Below, piece by piece: positions 9,067-18,343 of a stretch of 64,000 nucleotides of DNA. This stretch comes from Denitromonas halophila (GTDB lineage Bacteria; Pseudomonadota; Gammaproteobacteria; Burkholderiales; Rhodocyclaceae). The DNA is taken from assembly GCF_007625155.1 (NCBI RefSeq), contig NZ_VMNK01000017.1, positions 104,899 through 168,898 on the forward strand, in the 5' to 3' direction. How positions within the stretch are numbered: position 1 is the first letter of the stretch; each line of letters starts with the position of its first letter. The notes below the pieces were generated by a model, which saw only the letters and a program-made list of their open reading frames with translations, was not told the origin of the DNA and made no database searches. Both the position numbers and the translations under genes were made by a program.

Positions 9067-9392
9067 GCATCCTCACGCTGCGCGCAGCGGCGCAGAATCC
9101 CGAAAACACAAGTCAACTATCGACCGCGCACGCCCACACTTGAGCCGCGAAAATGAATAAGGCATGACCAGCGCGGTCACGAACCAGCCTGCCGCGCCCG
9201 ACGCCCCCGCCAGTCGCGCTGCCCGTTCTGCCTTTTCGGTCGCCGACACCGCCCCCGACCGGGGCAGCCCGCCGCTTGCGCTACCCGCCCAAACCTTACC
9301 CACGATCACTGTGTAACCAAGGTTACAGACGCGCCACATCGCGGCGGAGTCTAATAGGCCCACTTTCGCAATTCTGGATCAAGGAGCTGGCC
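9067..9392. other. Intergenic region between two divergent genes
   Basis: This 326-bp stretch separates the minus-strand GGDEF/EAL gene from the plus-strand small membrane-protein gene. It holds a palindrome at 9312-9327 and a possible -10 (TAATAG, 9352-9357) for the rightward gene. A 96-codon minus-strand reading frame at 9073-9363 crosses it but has neither a recognisable domain nor a convincing ribosome-binding site, so I do not call it a gene. Confidence 0.6.
9312..9327. promoter_or_regulatory. Perfect palindrome, probable operator
   Basis: TGTAACC-AA-GGTTACA is a perfect 7-bp inverted repeat with a 2-bp centre, about 65 bases upstream of the small membrane-protein start. The size and symmetry fit a dimeric repressor or activator site, but it is not a consensus FNR, CRP or NnrR box that I recognise. 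The nearby Crp/Fnr regulator at 2613-3266 need not be its ligand. Confidence 0.45.
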
Positions 9393-9584
9393 ATGAAACT
9401 GAACGTTGGTGGAATCGACAAAGTCCTGCGCATCGTCGCAGGGATCGCACTCATTGCCTGGGCGCTGATGGGTGGGCCGGTGTGGGCCTGGATCGGCATT
9501 GTGCCGCTGGCCACCGGCGCGCTGGGCTGGTGCCCGGCCTACACGCTGCTGGGCATGAACACCTGCCCGATGAAGAAGAGCTGA
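9393..9584 (+). CDS. Small inner-membrane protein, DUF2892 (YgaP-like membrane domain)
   Basis: The 63-residue protein matches the DUF2892 family: NVGGIDKVLRIVAGI at the start, two closely spaced membrane helices (about residues 12-28 and 31-48), and the GWCPAYTLLGMNTCP ending with two cysteines. In other bacteria the domain occurs alone or fused to rhodanese, and is linked to sulfide or metal stress, but no such partner is present here. An AAGGAG ribosome-binding site precedes the ATG by 7 bases. It appears to be a single-gene unit with its own operator-like palindrome and a strong terminator. Confidence 0.88.
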   Translation: MKLNVGGIDKVLRIVAGIALIAWALMGGPVWAWIGIVPLATGALGWCPAYTLLGMNTCPMKKS

Positions 9585-9597
9585 ACGCACACCGCTC

Positions 9598-9636
9598 AAA
9601 AGCAACACGCCGGGCATGCCCGGCGTGTTGCTTTTT
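9598..9636. terminator. Strong bidirectional terminator
   Basis: An 18-bp perfect self-complementary stem (AAAAGCAACACGCCGGGC and its complement) is flanked by A-run and T-run, so it can terminate both the small membrane-protein gene on the plus strand and rsmA on the minus strand. The rsmA stop codon (9635-9637) overlaps its T-run. Confidence 0.9.
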
Positions 9637-10414
9637 ATGCCGCCCGCTTCGCGTGGCAGGCGTTGGTGATGGCGATGTAGTCCGCCACCGAGAGCCGCTC
9701 TGCGCGCTGCCCGGAATCGATGCCCAGTGCGCTCAAACCCGCCTCATCGATAAAATCACGCAGCGTATTGCGCAGGGTCTTGCGCCGCTGCCCGAAGGCG
9801 GCCGTGACAATCTTGCGCAGCAAGGTGTCGTCCTTGGCCTCCAGCGATTCCGTGGGGCGCGGCACCAGCCGCACGATGCTCGACATCACCTTGGGCGCCG
9901 GACGGAATGCGCCCGGCGGCACATCAAACAAGCGCCCCATACGGAAACGGTACTGCAACATGACCGACAAACGGCCGTACTCGCTCGAGCCCGGATCGGC
10001 CACCATGCGCATCACGACCTCTTTTTGCAGCATGAAGGTCATGTCGCGCACCTGATCGGCAAAGTCCGCCAGATGAAACAGGATGGGCGTCGAGATGTTG
10101 TAGGGCAGATTGCCAACGATGCGCAGATCCGGCCCCAACGCACCGAAATCGAACTTGAGCGCGTCGCCCTCGTGAATGGTCAGCACGTCCGGACTGTAGC
10201 GCTCCTTGAGCAGCGCGATCAGGTCGCGGTCGATCTCGACCACCTCCATCTTGCCCAGGCGTTCCAGCAAGGGATCGGTCATGGCCGCCAGGCCGGGGCC
10301 GATCTCGACCATGCGCTGCCCGGCCTGCGGGGCGATACTGTCGACGATCTTGCGAATGATGTTGGGGTCGGACAGAAAGTTCTGACCGAAGCGTTTGCGC
10401 GCCTGATGGATCAT
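9635..10414 (-). CDS. rsmA: 16S rRNA (adenine(1518)-N6/adenine(1519)-N6)-dimethyltransferase
   Basis: The 259-residue enzyme (KsgA) dimethylates two adjacent adenines in helix 45 of 16S rRNA late in 30S assembly. Motifs visible are the N-terminal [11 protein letters not shown], the SAM-binding [11 protein letters not shown], the acidic VVEIDRDL, and the catalytic NLPYNIS. Its ATG overlaps the pdxA stop by 4 bases (ATGA), which fixes the start at 10414 rather than at far-upstream in-frame codons. It is the last gene of the lptD-surA-pdxA-rsmA unit, an order conserved in many proteobacteria. Confidence 0.95.
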   Translation of the reverse strand: MIHQARKRFGQNFLSDPNIIRKIVDSIAPQAGQRMVEIGPGLAAMTDPLLERLGKMEVVEIDRDLIALLKERYSPDVLTIHEGDALKFDFGALGPDLRIVGNLPYNISTPILFHLADFADQVRDMTFMLQKEVVMRMVADPGSSEYGRLSVMLQYRFRMGRLFDVPPGAFRPAPKVMSSIVRLVPRPTESLEAKDDTLLRKIVTAAFGQRRKTLRNTLRDFIDEAGLSALGIDSGQRAERLSVADYIAITNACHAKRAA

Positions 10415-11403
10415 GACCGGGCGCCCCCGGCGGCCATGTCGAAGGCCAGTTTCACGGCCGCAAACAGGCTGCCGGGATCGGCTCCGCCAGTGCCGGCCAG
10501 ATCCAGCGCCGTGCCGTGGTCGACCGAGGTTCGAATGATCGGCAGCCCGAGCGTGACGTTCACGCCGCCGCCAAAGCTGGCGTGTTTGAGCACCGGCAGT
10601 CCTTGATCGTGGTACATCGCGAGCACGGCATCGCCTTGCTCGAGGGTATGAGGAACAAACAGCGTATCGGCTGGCAGGGGGCCGATCAATTGCATGCCAG
10701 TCGAGCGCAAGCGATCGAGCACCGGCGTGATGACGTCGATTTCTTCGCGCCCCATGTGGCCGCCCTCGCCCGCATGCGGATTGAGCCCGGCCACCAGAAT
10801 GCGCGGCGATGCGAGCCCGAAGCGAGTTCGCAAATCCTGGTCGAGAATCGCCAGCGTCTCGGCCAGTGCCGCCGGCGTGATGGCGCCCGGCACGGCCGAC
10901 AGTGGCAGATGGGTGGTGACCAGCGCGACCCGCAAGCCGCCACCGACCAGCAGCATCACCACCCGGCTGGTGGCTGTGGCCTCGGCGAGATATTCGGTAT
11001 GCCCGGAGAACGGTACGCCGGCATCGCAAATGATGCCTTTGTGCACCGGCGCGGTGACCATACCTGCGAATTCGCCGCTCACACAGCCTTCGATGGCGCG
11101 GTCGAGCATGCTCAGCACCGGCCGGGCATTGGCGGTATCGAGCTGCCCGGCCACGGCCGGTGCGGCCAGGGGCACATCGAGCACTTCGAGCACGCCCGGC
11201 GGGGGTGCAAGGTCGCGCTGGTAGGCCTGCAGCAGGGTGGTCTGGCCAAGCGCGGCAAGGCGCGCTTCGAGCAGGTCGGTGTCGGCGAGCACGACCACAC
11301 GCCCCGGCCAGGGCCGGGTGGCCAGCTGCAGGCATAATTCGGGGCCGACGCCGGCCGGCTCGCCACTGGTGACGGCCAGTACCGGCGTAAGGGTGGCGTT
11401 CAT
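10411..11403 (-). CDS. pdxA: 4-hydroxythreonine-4-phosphate dehydrogenase
   Basis: The 330-residue NAD-dependent enzyme oxidises 4-phosphohydroxy-L-threonine in the DXP-dependent pyridoxal-phosphate pathway. Family motifs are [11 protein letters not shown] at the N-terminus, SGHTEYLAE, the metal-site [14 protein letters not shown], and [12 protein letters not shown] near the end. Length is standard. It lies 11 bases after surA and overlaps rsmA by 4 bases, so all three are certainly co-transcribed. Confidence 0.95.
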   Translation of the reverse strand: MNATLTPVLAVTSGEPAGVGPELCLQLATRPWPGRVVVLADTDLLEARLAALGQTTLLQAYQRDLAPPPGVLEVLDVPLAAPAVAGQLDTANARPVLSMLDRAIEGCVSGEFAGMVTAPVHKGIICDAGVPFSGHTEYLAEATATSRVVMLLVGGGLRVALVTTHLPLSAVPGAITPAALAETLAILDQDLRTRFGLASPRILVAGLNPHAGEGGHMGREEIDVITPVLDRLRSTGMQLIGPLPADTLFVPHTLEQGDAVLAMYHDQGLPVLKHASFGGGVNVTLGLPIIRTSVDHGTALDLAGTGGADPGSLFAAVKLAFDMAAGGARS

Positions 11404-11414
11404 GGCGGCGCGGG

Positions 11415-12728
11415 TCAGTTCAGGTCATCGAGGCGATAGTCGACAAAGGTCGCATCGCGCAACTGGCGAAGCCAGTCTTCGTAGGCTTCGTCGGCCTTAC
11501 GCTGACGCAGGGTGTTGCGGGCCACAGCGCGTTTGCGCTCTTCGGACACGTCCTGGGTGCGACGCTCTTCGACACGAATCAGGTGCCAGCCAAAGGGTGA
11601 CTTCACCGGTGCGCTCAGCTCACCGACGCTCAGGGCATCCATGGCGCGTTCGAATTCTGGCACCGTGTCACCGGGGTAAACCCAACCGATTTCGCCGCCT
11701 TTGGCGGCCGACAGGTCGGCACTGTTGGCTCGCGCCAAGGCCGCAAAATCTTCGCCATTGAGCACCCGCGTGCGCAGGGTTTCCAGGCGCAGGCGCGCAT
11801 CGGTATCCGAGATCAGTTCAGTGGGTTTCACCAGAATATGGCTGACCCGGGTCTGCTGCACCGCCACCACATCGGTCGCCTTCGCGCCGCGCACGTCATT
11901 TACCTTCACCAGATGAAAACCGGCGGGGCTGCGCATGACCGGCGACACCTCGCCCGGCTTCAGGCCCTGCAGCGCCTCGATGAACAACGCAGGCACGCTG
12001 CTGGACGGCCGCCAGCCAAGTGCGCCCCCTTGCAAGGCATCGGGCGCATTCGAGAACTCGGCCGCCAGCTTCGCGAAATCCTCCCCCGCCAGCACGCGGG
12101 CGCGAATGCCCTCGGCCTTCTGGGCCAGCGCGTTGAGCTGCTCCGGGCTCGGTCCCTCCGGGGCGCGCAGCAAGATGTGCGACAGATCGTATTCACGACT
12201 ATCGGCCGCATCGGGCGAATTTTTGAGGAAGTTGTCGATCTCGGCGTCGGTCACCACCACGCGGGCGTCGACTTCACGCTCACGCAGACGGGCGATCAGC
12301 ATCTCCTGACGGATGTTCTCGCGAAACTCTGTCCAGTCGATACCGTCCTTTTCCAGCGCAGCACGAAACTGGGCGGCGCTCAACTTGTTGGAGGACGCGA
12401 TACGGTCAATCGCGCCGCCCAGGGCATTGTCGTCAATACGCAGCCCGGTCTCGCCGGCCAGTTGGAGTTGGGCCCGCTCGACCACCAGACGTTCAAGCAC
12501 CTGTTTGCGCAACACGTCGTCGGGCGGCAACTGCCCACCCTGACGACCAAACTGCCGTTTGATCTGCTCAGTGCGCTCAGCCAGGCTCGACTCGGTGATG
12601 GCGTCGTTGTTGACGACGGCAACAATGCGATCGACGAGGACCGTGCGGGCCGCACTGGAAACCGCCGGCGAAACCGCCAGCGCAGAGAAGATCAGCGTGG
12701 AAAGGAGTCGGGAAAGCGCCGTTTTCAT
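11415..12728 (-). CDS. surA: Periplasmic chaperone and peptidyl-prolyl isomerase SurA
   Basis: The 437-residue product has a signal peptide ([20 protein letters not shown], cleavage near AARTV), the N-terminal SurA chaperone region ([13 protein letters not shown]), and two parvulin domains (about residues 175-275 and 285-385; both with the LGWR or IGWV plus [12 protein letters not shown] motifs). It escorts outer-membrane proteins through the periplasm. The gene sits directly after lptD, whose product is a well-known SurA client. I take 12728 as the start because the signal peptide begins there; an earlier in-frame codon at 12860 lies inside lptD. Confidence 0.95.
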   Translation of the reverse strand: MKTALSRLLSTLIFSALAVSPAVSSAARTVLVDRIVAVVNNDAITESSLAERTEQIKRQFGRQGGQLPPDDVLRKQVLERLVVERAQLQLAGETGLRIDDNALGGAIDRIASSNKLSAAQFRAALEKDGIDWTEFRENIRQEMLIARLREREVDARVVVTDAEIDNFLKNSPDAADSREYDLSHILLRAPEGPSPEQLNALAQKAEGIRARVLAGEDFAKLAAEFSNAPDALQGGALGWRPSSSVPALFIEALQGLKPGEVSPVMRSPAGFHLVKVNDVRGAKATDVVAVQQTRVSHILVKPTELISDTDARLRLETLRTRVLNGEDFAALARANSADLSAAKGGEIGWVYPGDTVPEFERAMDALSVGELSAPVKSPFGWHLIRVEERRTQDVSEERKRAVARNTLRQRKADEAYEDWLRQLRDATFVDYRLDDLN

Positions 12729-12762
12729 AGATATCCTGTTGCAATAATTGGCTGCCGCAGCA

Positions 12763-15180
12763 TTACTCTCGGCCAAACACCGGATCTGCCATGGGTTGAT
12801 TGATGGTGCCATAACCGCCCACCGTTCGGCGCAGCAGATCCAGCGGACTGGAGCCAACACTGGCCAGGCCGTTGAGCTCGAGCTGCAGGAAGATCGCCTG
12901 GGTCACGTCTTCGGCGTTGGTCGCAAAGCGATGGAGAACCACTCGGAACACCCAACAGTCGGCGTTGTACTCCAGGCCACCGAGCGCCTCGGTCACGCGG
13001 TGGTCACGCAGCGAACGATTGTAGCGGGCCACGCCATACCAGCGCCCGCTGATCGGCCACTGCGCCGATATATCGATATCGCGCAGCACATCGCGCGTAT
13101 AGCGATAGCCCAGATTGACCACTTTGGCGAAACCGGGCTGGAAGCGCAAATCGGCACTGAAACGCTCGGTCTGGCTGTCTTCCGGGTTGTACTGCCAGGC
13201 CGTGTCAAGCGTGGTGATCTCGCCGATGCGCCCGCCCAGTGCAGCCAGGAAGTCCGAGCGTCGGTTGGTGCGCTCGCCGGCGTCCGACGTCGTGTTCAGG
13301 GCGACCCGCTGATCTTCAAAGTAGAAACGCTGGCCGACCGCCATCCGCAAACGCTCGGCACCGGTTTCGGCATCAATGAAGCGCGAGGTGACCGCCGCGG
13401 TCAGCTGATTGGCGTTGGCGATGCGGTCACCGCCGCTGAAGATGTTCTCGGAGAAGATCTGTGCGAAGTTGAAGTCAAACAGGCCGGAGTCGAAGTTCGG
13501 GATGTCGGACTGGTCGCGATACGGCACATAGGCGTAGTAAAGCCGCGGCTCCATGGTCTGGATCATGTCGCGACCACCCCAGGTCGCGTCGCGCTCGAAA
13601 ACCACCGAGCTGTCGAGCGAGAAGGTCGGCACGGCGCGAGTGACGCTCTCCTTGCCGACCGTCAGCGGCGTGCTCAGATCGTAGCGCGTGTAGTGCACCC
13701 CGAATTTCGGCGTCAGCGTGTAAGCCGACGTGCCCAAGGGCCACTGAATCGTCGGATTCAGCGTGATCCGGTCGCCTTCAGGCTTGCCCGCATCGGGGTG
13801 GGCAAAGCGCACGTATTCGGTATTGAGGTTGAACTCACCGCCCCCCCACACCGAACGATCGCCGCCCAGCGCCAGGCGCGGCAGCCGGCGATAGGGCTCG
13901 TCGCCCGAGAGGGTCTGGAAGCTCTGCACCATCGCCGAGGCCGACCACCAGTCGCCCGAGCTGTAACTCAAGACCGCCTGGCGCAACAGGCTGGTCTGCG
14001 CCGCGACCGCCAATCGAGAGCTGAGGTCTTCGAAATATTCCTTGTCTGACACGCCATTGAGGTCCAGCGAGCCGCTGAAGCCATAACCAAAGGTCTGCTG
14101 ATGACGGATCGAGCCGGCCGCCCGGTTGGACTGGCCGGTCACGCTGTCGCCATTGAGCCATTCGGCTGACATCGTGCCCTGCATGTCATCCGTCAGATAA
14201 CGGTACTGGCCGCCCAGCTGCAGACCGCGGCGGCTGATGTAGCGCGGCACCAGCGTCGCATCGTAGTTAGGCGCGATGTTCCAGTAATAGGGCACAGTCA
14301 ATTCGACGCCGCTCTTGTTGGACGTACCAAAAGTGGGCGGCAAAAAGCCCGATTTGCGCTGCGCCACCAGCGGAAATTCGACCCACGGCATGTAGAAGAT
14401 CGGCGTGTCCTTGAATACCACCGTGCTGTCGCGCGCCACGCCGACTTCACGGTCGTAATCCAGATCCAGCTCGCCGGCCTTGATGTACCAGTCGGGATCC
14501 TGTGGCTGACAGGTGCTCCAGGTCGCGTCTTCAAGGCGGTACTGATTCTCGCCCTCGAAACGGATCACGCTGGCCTGACCGCTGCCGGTCACCGGGCGTT
14601 CGATACCGCCCTTGCGCGAAATACGGTGGATTTCATAGGACGGCGTCTGCAGCTCGCCCGTCTGCTCGTCCATGCGCATCCGCACTTTCGGGCCCGACAG
14701 GCGGTCCTCGCCACGGCGCAACTCGACATTGCCCTCGGCGTCTACTTCGTCCAGTGCCTCGCGATACGTGATGCGGTCAGCCGTCAGCACGGCCCCGTCG
14801 CGACGCAGCACCGCGCCGCCCTCGGCCACCAGCTCGACATCCTGCTGGCCAACGATGCGATCGGCATCGATGGTAGTGACGCCCAGCGCGGGTGATGGGT
14901 CCGCCACCTCGGTCGCCCGCGGCGCGGCCGGCTTGCCCATGACGGGTGCTGCCTGTGGCGTACGCCCCGCACCGCGGTTCGACGGTGTGTTGGTGCGCCG
15001 CACCGGCTCGGTCGCCGCAGGTGCGGCGGGCTTGGGCTTGGGTTTGGGCACCGCCACAGGCGTGCCCATCAGATCGGCGGGGATCACCAATGCCGGCAGG
15101 CCGGCAGCGGTCCCGGCGGCCGGCAAAGCGGCCAGCAGCAAGGGGATGGCCCGCAAGGTCCAACGCTTGGCAGTCGGCAA
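12763..15180 (-). CDS. lptD: LPS-assembly protein LptD
   Basis: The protein of about 805 residues is the outer-membrane beta-barrel of the LPS transporter. After a signal peptide (AIPLLLAALPAAGTAA) and a proline/alanine-rich linker comes the LptA-like periplasmic domain (about 120-260: LTADRITY, EGNVELRRGEDRL), then the barrel (SGFLPPTFGTSNKSG). The start is set at a TTG (15180) with GGAG 9 bases upstream; the longer in-frame option from 15312 would overlap the divergent amgK gene. Cysteine pairs needed for the LptD disulfide are sparse but present (STCQPQD, ADCWVF). It heads the lptD-surA-pdxA-rsmA operon and is divergent from cell-wall recycling genes. Confidence 0.93.
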   Translation of the reverse strand: MPTAKRWTLRAIPLLLAALPAAGTAAGLPALVIPADLMGTPVAVPKPKPKPAAPAATEPVRRTNTPSNRGAGRTPQAAPVMGKPAAPRATEVADPSPALGVTTIDADRIVGQQDVELVAEGGAVLRRDGAVLTADRITYREALDEVDAEGNVELRRGEDRLSGPKVRMRMDEQTGELQTPSYEIHRISRKGGIERPVTGSGQASVIRFEGENQYRLEDATWSTCQPQDPDWYIKAGELDLDYDREVGVARDSTVVFKDTPIFYMPWVEFPLVAQRKSGFLPPTFGTSNKSGVELTVPYYWNIAPNYDATLVPRYISRRGLQLGGQYRYLTDDMQGTMSAEWLNGDSVTGQSNRAAGSIRHQQTFGYGFSGSLDLNGVSDKEYFEDLSSRLAVAAQTSLLRQAVLSYSSGDWWSASAMVQSFQTLSGDEPYRRLPRLALGGDRSVWGGGEFNLNTEYVRFAHPDAGKPEGDRITLNPTIQWPLGTSAYTLTPKFGVHYTRYDLSTPLTVGKESVTRAVPTFSLDSSVVFERDATWGGRDMIQTMEPRLYYAYVPYRDQSDIPNFDSGLFDFNFAQIFSENIFSGGDRIANANQLTAAVTSRFIDAETGAERLRMAVGQRFYFEDQRVALNTTSDAGERTNRRSDFLAALGGRIGEITTLDTAWQYNPEDSQTERFSADLRFQPGFAKVVNLGYRYTRDVLRDIDISAQWPISGRWYGVARYNRSLRDHRVTEALGGLEYNADCWVFRVVLHRFATNAEDVTQAIFLQLELNGLASVGSSPLDLLRRTVGGYGTINQPMADPVFGRE

Positions 15181-15289
15181 TGCGTGTCTCCGTTTGAATA
15201 GCGGCGGATCGGCTGCACACCGGCAAACAGCGTTCCGGCTGCGGTCTTTGATAAAATTCGCGATTTTACACGAACATCGGACGGCACCC
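15181..15289. promoter_or_regulatory. Shared promoter region of lptD and amgK
   Basis: The 109-bp divergent spacer holds a near-symmetric AAAAT-TCGCG-ATTTT core (15254-15268). It offers a TAAAAT -10-like hexamer to each strand (plus strand 15252-15257, minus strand in GTGTAAAATCGC), so the two promoters probably overlap. The -35 elements are poor, and no operator of a known regulator is recognised. Confidence 0.4.
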
Positions 15290-16288
15290 GTGGAAAGACT
15301 CGCGCAACTCAAGCACTGGCTGGGCTCCCGATATCCGGGCCGCCAGATCGATCTGGCACCCGCGTCGGCCGACGCCAGCTTCCGCCGTTACTTCCGGGTG
15401 CATGTCGAGGGCGAACCCGCGTCCTTCATCGCCATGGACGCGCCGCCGGAAAAAGAAGACACCGCCCCGTTCATCCGCATCGCCAAACTGTTCGGCGACA
15501 GCGGCGCGCAGGTGCCGACCGTGCTCGACGCCGACACCGACGCCGGCTTTTTGCTGCTCACCGACCTGGGCGACACCACCTATCTGAGCGCGCTCGACGC
15601 CGACAGCGCCCATGCGCTCTACGCCGACGCCCTCGGCGCGCTGATCTGCATCCAGAAGGCCAGCGTGCCCGACGTGCTGCCCAACTACGATCGCGAGCGC
15701 CTGCTGGCCGAGATGCAGCTCTTCCCCGACTGGTATCTGGCACGCCACAAGCACATCACGCTTGACGACGCCGAGCGCAAGATTCTCGACACCGTGTTCG
15801 AACGACTGCTCGACGCGCATCTGGCCGAGCCCAAGGTCTTCGTGCACCGCGACTTCCACAGCCGCAATCTGATGGTCACCGAGCACGGCGCCGGCGTGCT
15901 GGACTTCCAGGACGCGGTGTATGGCCCGATCACCTACGATCTGGCCTCACTGTTCAAGGACGCCTATATCGACTGGGGCGAAGCCTTCGTGCTCGACATG
16001 CTCGCCCGCTACTGGGAAGCCGCCCGGCAGATCGGCCTGCCGGTGCATGCCGATTTCGCCGAATTCCACCGCGACTTCGAATGGATGGGCGTGCAACGCC
16101 ACCTCAAGGTGCTCGGCATCTTCGCCCGTCTGTGCCACCGCGACGGCAAGGCCGGCTACCTCGACGACATGCCGCGCGTCTCGCACTACCTGCGCAAGGC
16201 CTGCCAGCGCTACAGCGAACTGCGCCCGCTGATCCGCATCCTCAACCGCTGCGATCCGGTCGACGAAACCGTCGGCTACACCTTCTGA
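15290..16288 (+). CDS. amgK: N-acetylmuramate/N-acetylglucosamine anomeric kinase (AmgK-type phosphotransferase)
   Basis: The 332-residue protein has an aminoglycoside-phosphotransferase/kinase fold: SADASFRRYFRV (nucleotide-binding), the catalytic loop VFVHRDFHSRNLMV and the metal-binding DFQDAVYG. In Pseudomonas and relatives AmgK phosphorylates MurNAc at C1 so that it can be recycled to UDP-MurNAc without passing through the fosfomycin-sensitive MurA step. Assignment rests on the immediate downstream murU (8-base gap), the same order as in those organisms. GTG at 15290 is the start; earlier codons of this frame run antisense through lptD. Confidence 0.9.
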   Translation: MERLAQLKHWLGSRYPGRQIDLAPASADASFRRYFRVHVEGEPASFIAMDAPPEKEDTAPFIRIAKLFGDSGAQVPTVLDADTDAGFLLLTDLGDTTYLSALDADSAHALYADALGALICIQKASVPDVLPNYDRERLLAEMQLFPDWYLARHKHITLDDAERKILDTVFERLLDAHLAEPKVFVHRDFHSRNLMVTEHGAGVLDFQDAVYGPITYDLASLFKDAYIDWGEAFVLDMLARYWEAARQIGLPVHADFAEFHRDFEWMGVQRHLKVLGIFARLCHRDGKAGYLDDMPRVSHYLRKACQRYSELRPLIRILNRCDPVDETVGYTF

Positions 16289-16296
16289 GCGCCGCC

Positions 16297-16995
16297 ATGC
16301 GCGCCATGATCCTGGCGGCCGGACGCGGCGAACGCATGCGCCCGCTCACCGACACCTGCCCCAAGCCGCTGCTGGCCGCGGGCGGCGTGCCGCTGATCGT
16401 CCATCATCTGCGACGACTCGCGGCGGCCGACATCACGCAAATCGTCGTCAACCACGCGCACCTCGGCCAGATGATCGAAGCCGCACTGGGCGACGGCAGC
16501 GCCTTCGGCGTGCACATTCAATACTCGCCCGAGCCCGCCGCGCTGGAGACCGCCGGTGGCATCCGTCAGGCCCTGCCGCTGCTCGGCGACGCGCCCTTTC
16601 TGGTGGTCAATGGCGATGTGTTTTGCGCGTTCGATATCACCGCCCTGATCGACCACGCCCGCCGGCTGGAAACCGATCTCGCCCACCTTGTGCTCATTCC
16701 GAATCCGCCTCACCATCCGACAGGCGACTTTCACCTGCAGGGCGATCACGCCAGCCTGAGCAATGGCGAGCGGCTGACATTCTCTGGCATTGGGCTCTAT
16801 CATCCCGACATGTTTGCGCACTTGCTCTCAGGCCAGCCCGCGCCGCTCGGCCCGCTGCTACGTCAGGCCATCGCCGCCGGGCGCGTCAGCGCCGAGCGCT
16901 TCGACGGCCTGTGGATGGACATCGGCACGCCCGAGCGCCTGGCCGAATTGGACGCGCTGCTCGCCCCGAACCATCAGGCAGACTCGCCGTCTTAA
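16297..16995 (+). CDS. murU: N-acetylmuramate alpha-1-phosphate uridylyltransferase
   Basis: The 232-residue sugar-nucleotidyltransferase begins with MILAAGRGERMRPLTDTCPK, the conserved nucleotide-binding signature, and has VVNGDVFCAFD (metal site) and WMDIGTPERL near the end. MurU uses UTP and MurNAc-1-phosphate to make UDP-MurNAc. It follows amgK closely, which makes the recycling role much more likely than glucose-1-phosphate or mannose-1-phosphate transfer. The ATG at 16297 is right at the motif; a longer in-frame reading from 16081 lies inside amgK. Confidence 0.92.
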   Translation: MRAMILAAGRGERMRPLTDTCPKPLLAAGGVPLIVHHLRRLAAADITQIVVNHAHLGQMIEAALGDGSAFGVHIQYSPEPAALETAGGIRQALPLLGDAPFLVVNGDVFCAFDITALIDHARRLETDLAHLVLIPNPPHHPTGDFHLQGDHASLSNGERLTFSGIGLYHPDMFAHLLSGQPAPLGPLLRQAIAAGRVSAERFDGLWMDIGTPERLAELDALLAPNHQADSPS

Positions 16996-17020
16996 CGACA
17001 CACCCAACAGGAACGTCGCC

Positions 17021-18343
17021 TTGAACCCCCTCTTCGCGCCCTTTCATGCCCGCCGCCAGCGCCTGCTGGACACCCTCACCGCTCGCGGCGGCGGCGTCGC
17101 CATCATCCCGACGGCGGTCGAGGTCGCGCGCAATCGCGACACCCACTACCCCTTCCGCCCGGACAGCTACTTCCACTACCTGAGCGGCTTTCCCGAGCCC
17201 GAGGCCGTGCTGGTGCTGGTCGCCGGCGACACGCCGCGCAGCCTGCTGTTCTGTCGCGACAAAAGCATCGAACGCGAAATCTGGGACGGTTTCCGCTACG
17301 GCCCCGACGCCGCCGCCGACGAATTCGGCTTTGACGACGCCTTCCCTGTCGGCGAACTCGACGCACAGCTGAGCACCCTGCTGGCCAACCAGCCCGCGGT
17401 GTACTTCGCCCTCGGCCACGACACCGCCTGGGACAAACGCCTGGTCGACACCCTCAACCAGGTGCGCGAGCAAGTGCGCACCGGCATCACCGCCCCCGCC
17501 AGCGTTCAGGATCTGCACGCCGTACTCGACGAGATGCGCCTGATCAAGGATGCGCACGAGGTGCTGACCATGCGCCGCGCCGCCGCCATCTCCGATGTCG
17601 GCCACCGCCGCGCCATGCAGGTCACTCGCCCCGGACTGCATGAATACGAAGTCGAAGCCGAACTGCTGCACGCGTTCCGCCAGGGCGGCGCACAATCGCC
17701 CGCTTACCCCTCCATCGTCGCCGGCGGCGCCAACGCCTGCGTACTGCACTATGTGAGCAACGCCGGCTGCCTGGCCGACGGCGAGCTGCTATTGATCGAC
17801 GCCGGCTGCGAGCTCGACGGCTACGCCTCCGACATCACCCGCACGTTTCCGGTCAATGGCCGCTTCAGCGGGCCGCAGCGCGACGTCTATCAACTCGTGC
17901 TCGCCGCCCAGCAAGCCGCCATCGACGCCACTGCCCCGGGCGTGGGCTGGAACGCTCCCCACGACACCGCCGTCGCCGTCCTCGCCCAGGGCATGCTCGA
18001 CCTCGGCCTGCTCACCGGCACGCTCGACGGCGTGCTCGAATCCGGCGACTACCGCCGCTTCTACATGCACCGCACCGGTCACTGGCTGGGGCTCGACGTG
18101 CACGACGCCGGCGACTACAAGCGCGACGGCGACTGGCGGCCGCTGCGCGAAGGCATGACGCTCACCGTCGAACCCGGCTGCTACATCCGACCCGCCGACG
18201 ACGTGCCCGAGGCCTTCTGGAACATCGGCATCCGCATCGAAGACGACGTGCTGGTCACCACCGATGGCTGCGACATCCTCTCCGCCGCCACGCCAAAGTC
18301 CATCGACGACATCGAAGCCCTGATGCGGGACGCCCGCCCATGA
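17021..18343 (+). CDS. pepP: Xaa-Pro aminopeptidase (aminopeptidase P)
   Basis: The 440-residue metallopeptidase removes N-terminal residues preceding proline. The creatinase-like N-domain (YPFRPDSYFHYLSGF) is followed by the pita-bread catalytic domain with its five metal ligands: Asp in LLIDAGCELDGYASDITRTF (two), His in HRTGHWLGLDVHD, Glu in LTVEPGCYI and Glu in IRIEDDVLV. I set the start at TTG 17021, with AGGAACG upstream, because this gives the E. coli length; upstream in-frame codons overlap murU. It overlaps the next gene by 4 bases. Confidence 0.93.
   Translation: MNPLFAPFHARRQRLLDTLTARGGGVAIIPTAVEVARNRDTHYPFRPDSYFHYLSGFPEPEAVLVLVAGDTPRSLLFCRDKSIEREIWDGFRYGPDAAADEFGFDDAFPVGELDAQLSTLLANQPAVYFALGHDTAWDKRLVDTLNQVREQVRTGITAPASVQDLHAVLDEMRLIKDAHEVLTMRRAAAISDVGHRRAMQVTRPGLHEYEVEAELLHAFRQGGAQSPAYPSIVAGGANACVLHYVSNAGCLADGELLLIDAGCELDGYASDITRTFPVNGRFSGPQRDVYQLVLAAQQAAIDATAPGVGWNAPHDTAVAVLAQGMLDLGLLTGTLDGVLESGDYRRFYMHRTGHWLGLDVHDAGDYKRDGDWRPLREGMTLTVEPGCYIRPADDVPEAFWNIGIRIEDDVLVTTDGCDILSAATPKSIDDIEALMRDARP

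Noticed and set aside
9073..9363. 96-codon minus-strand frame upstream of the DUF2892 gene
   Set aside because: No domain, no convincing ribosome-binding site, and it covers the operator-like palindrome.
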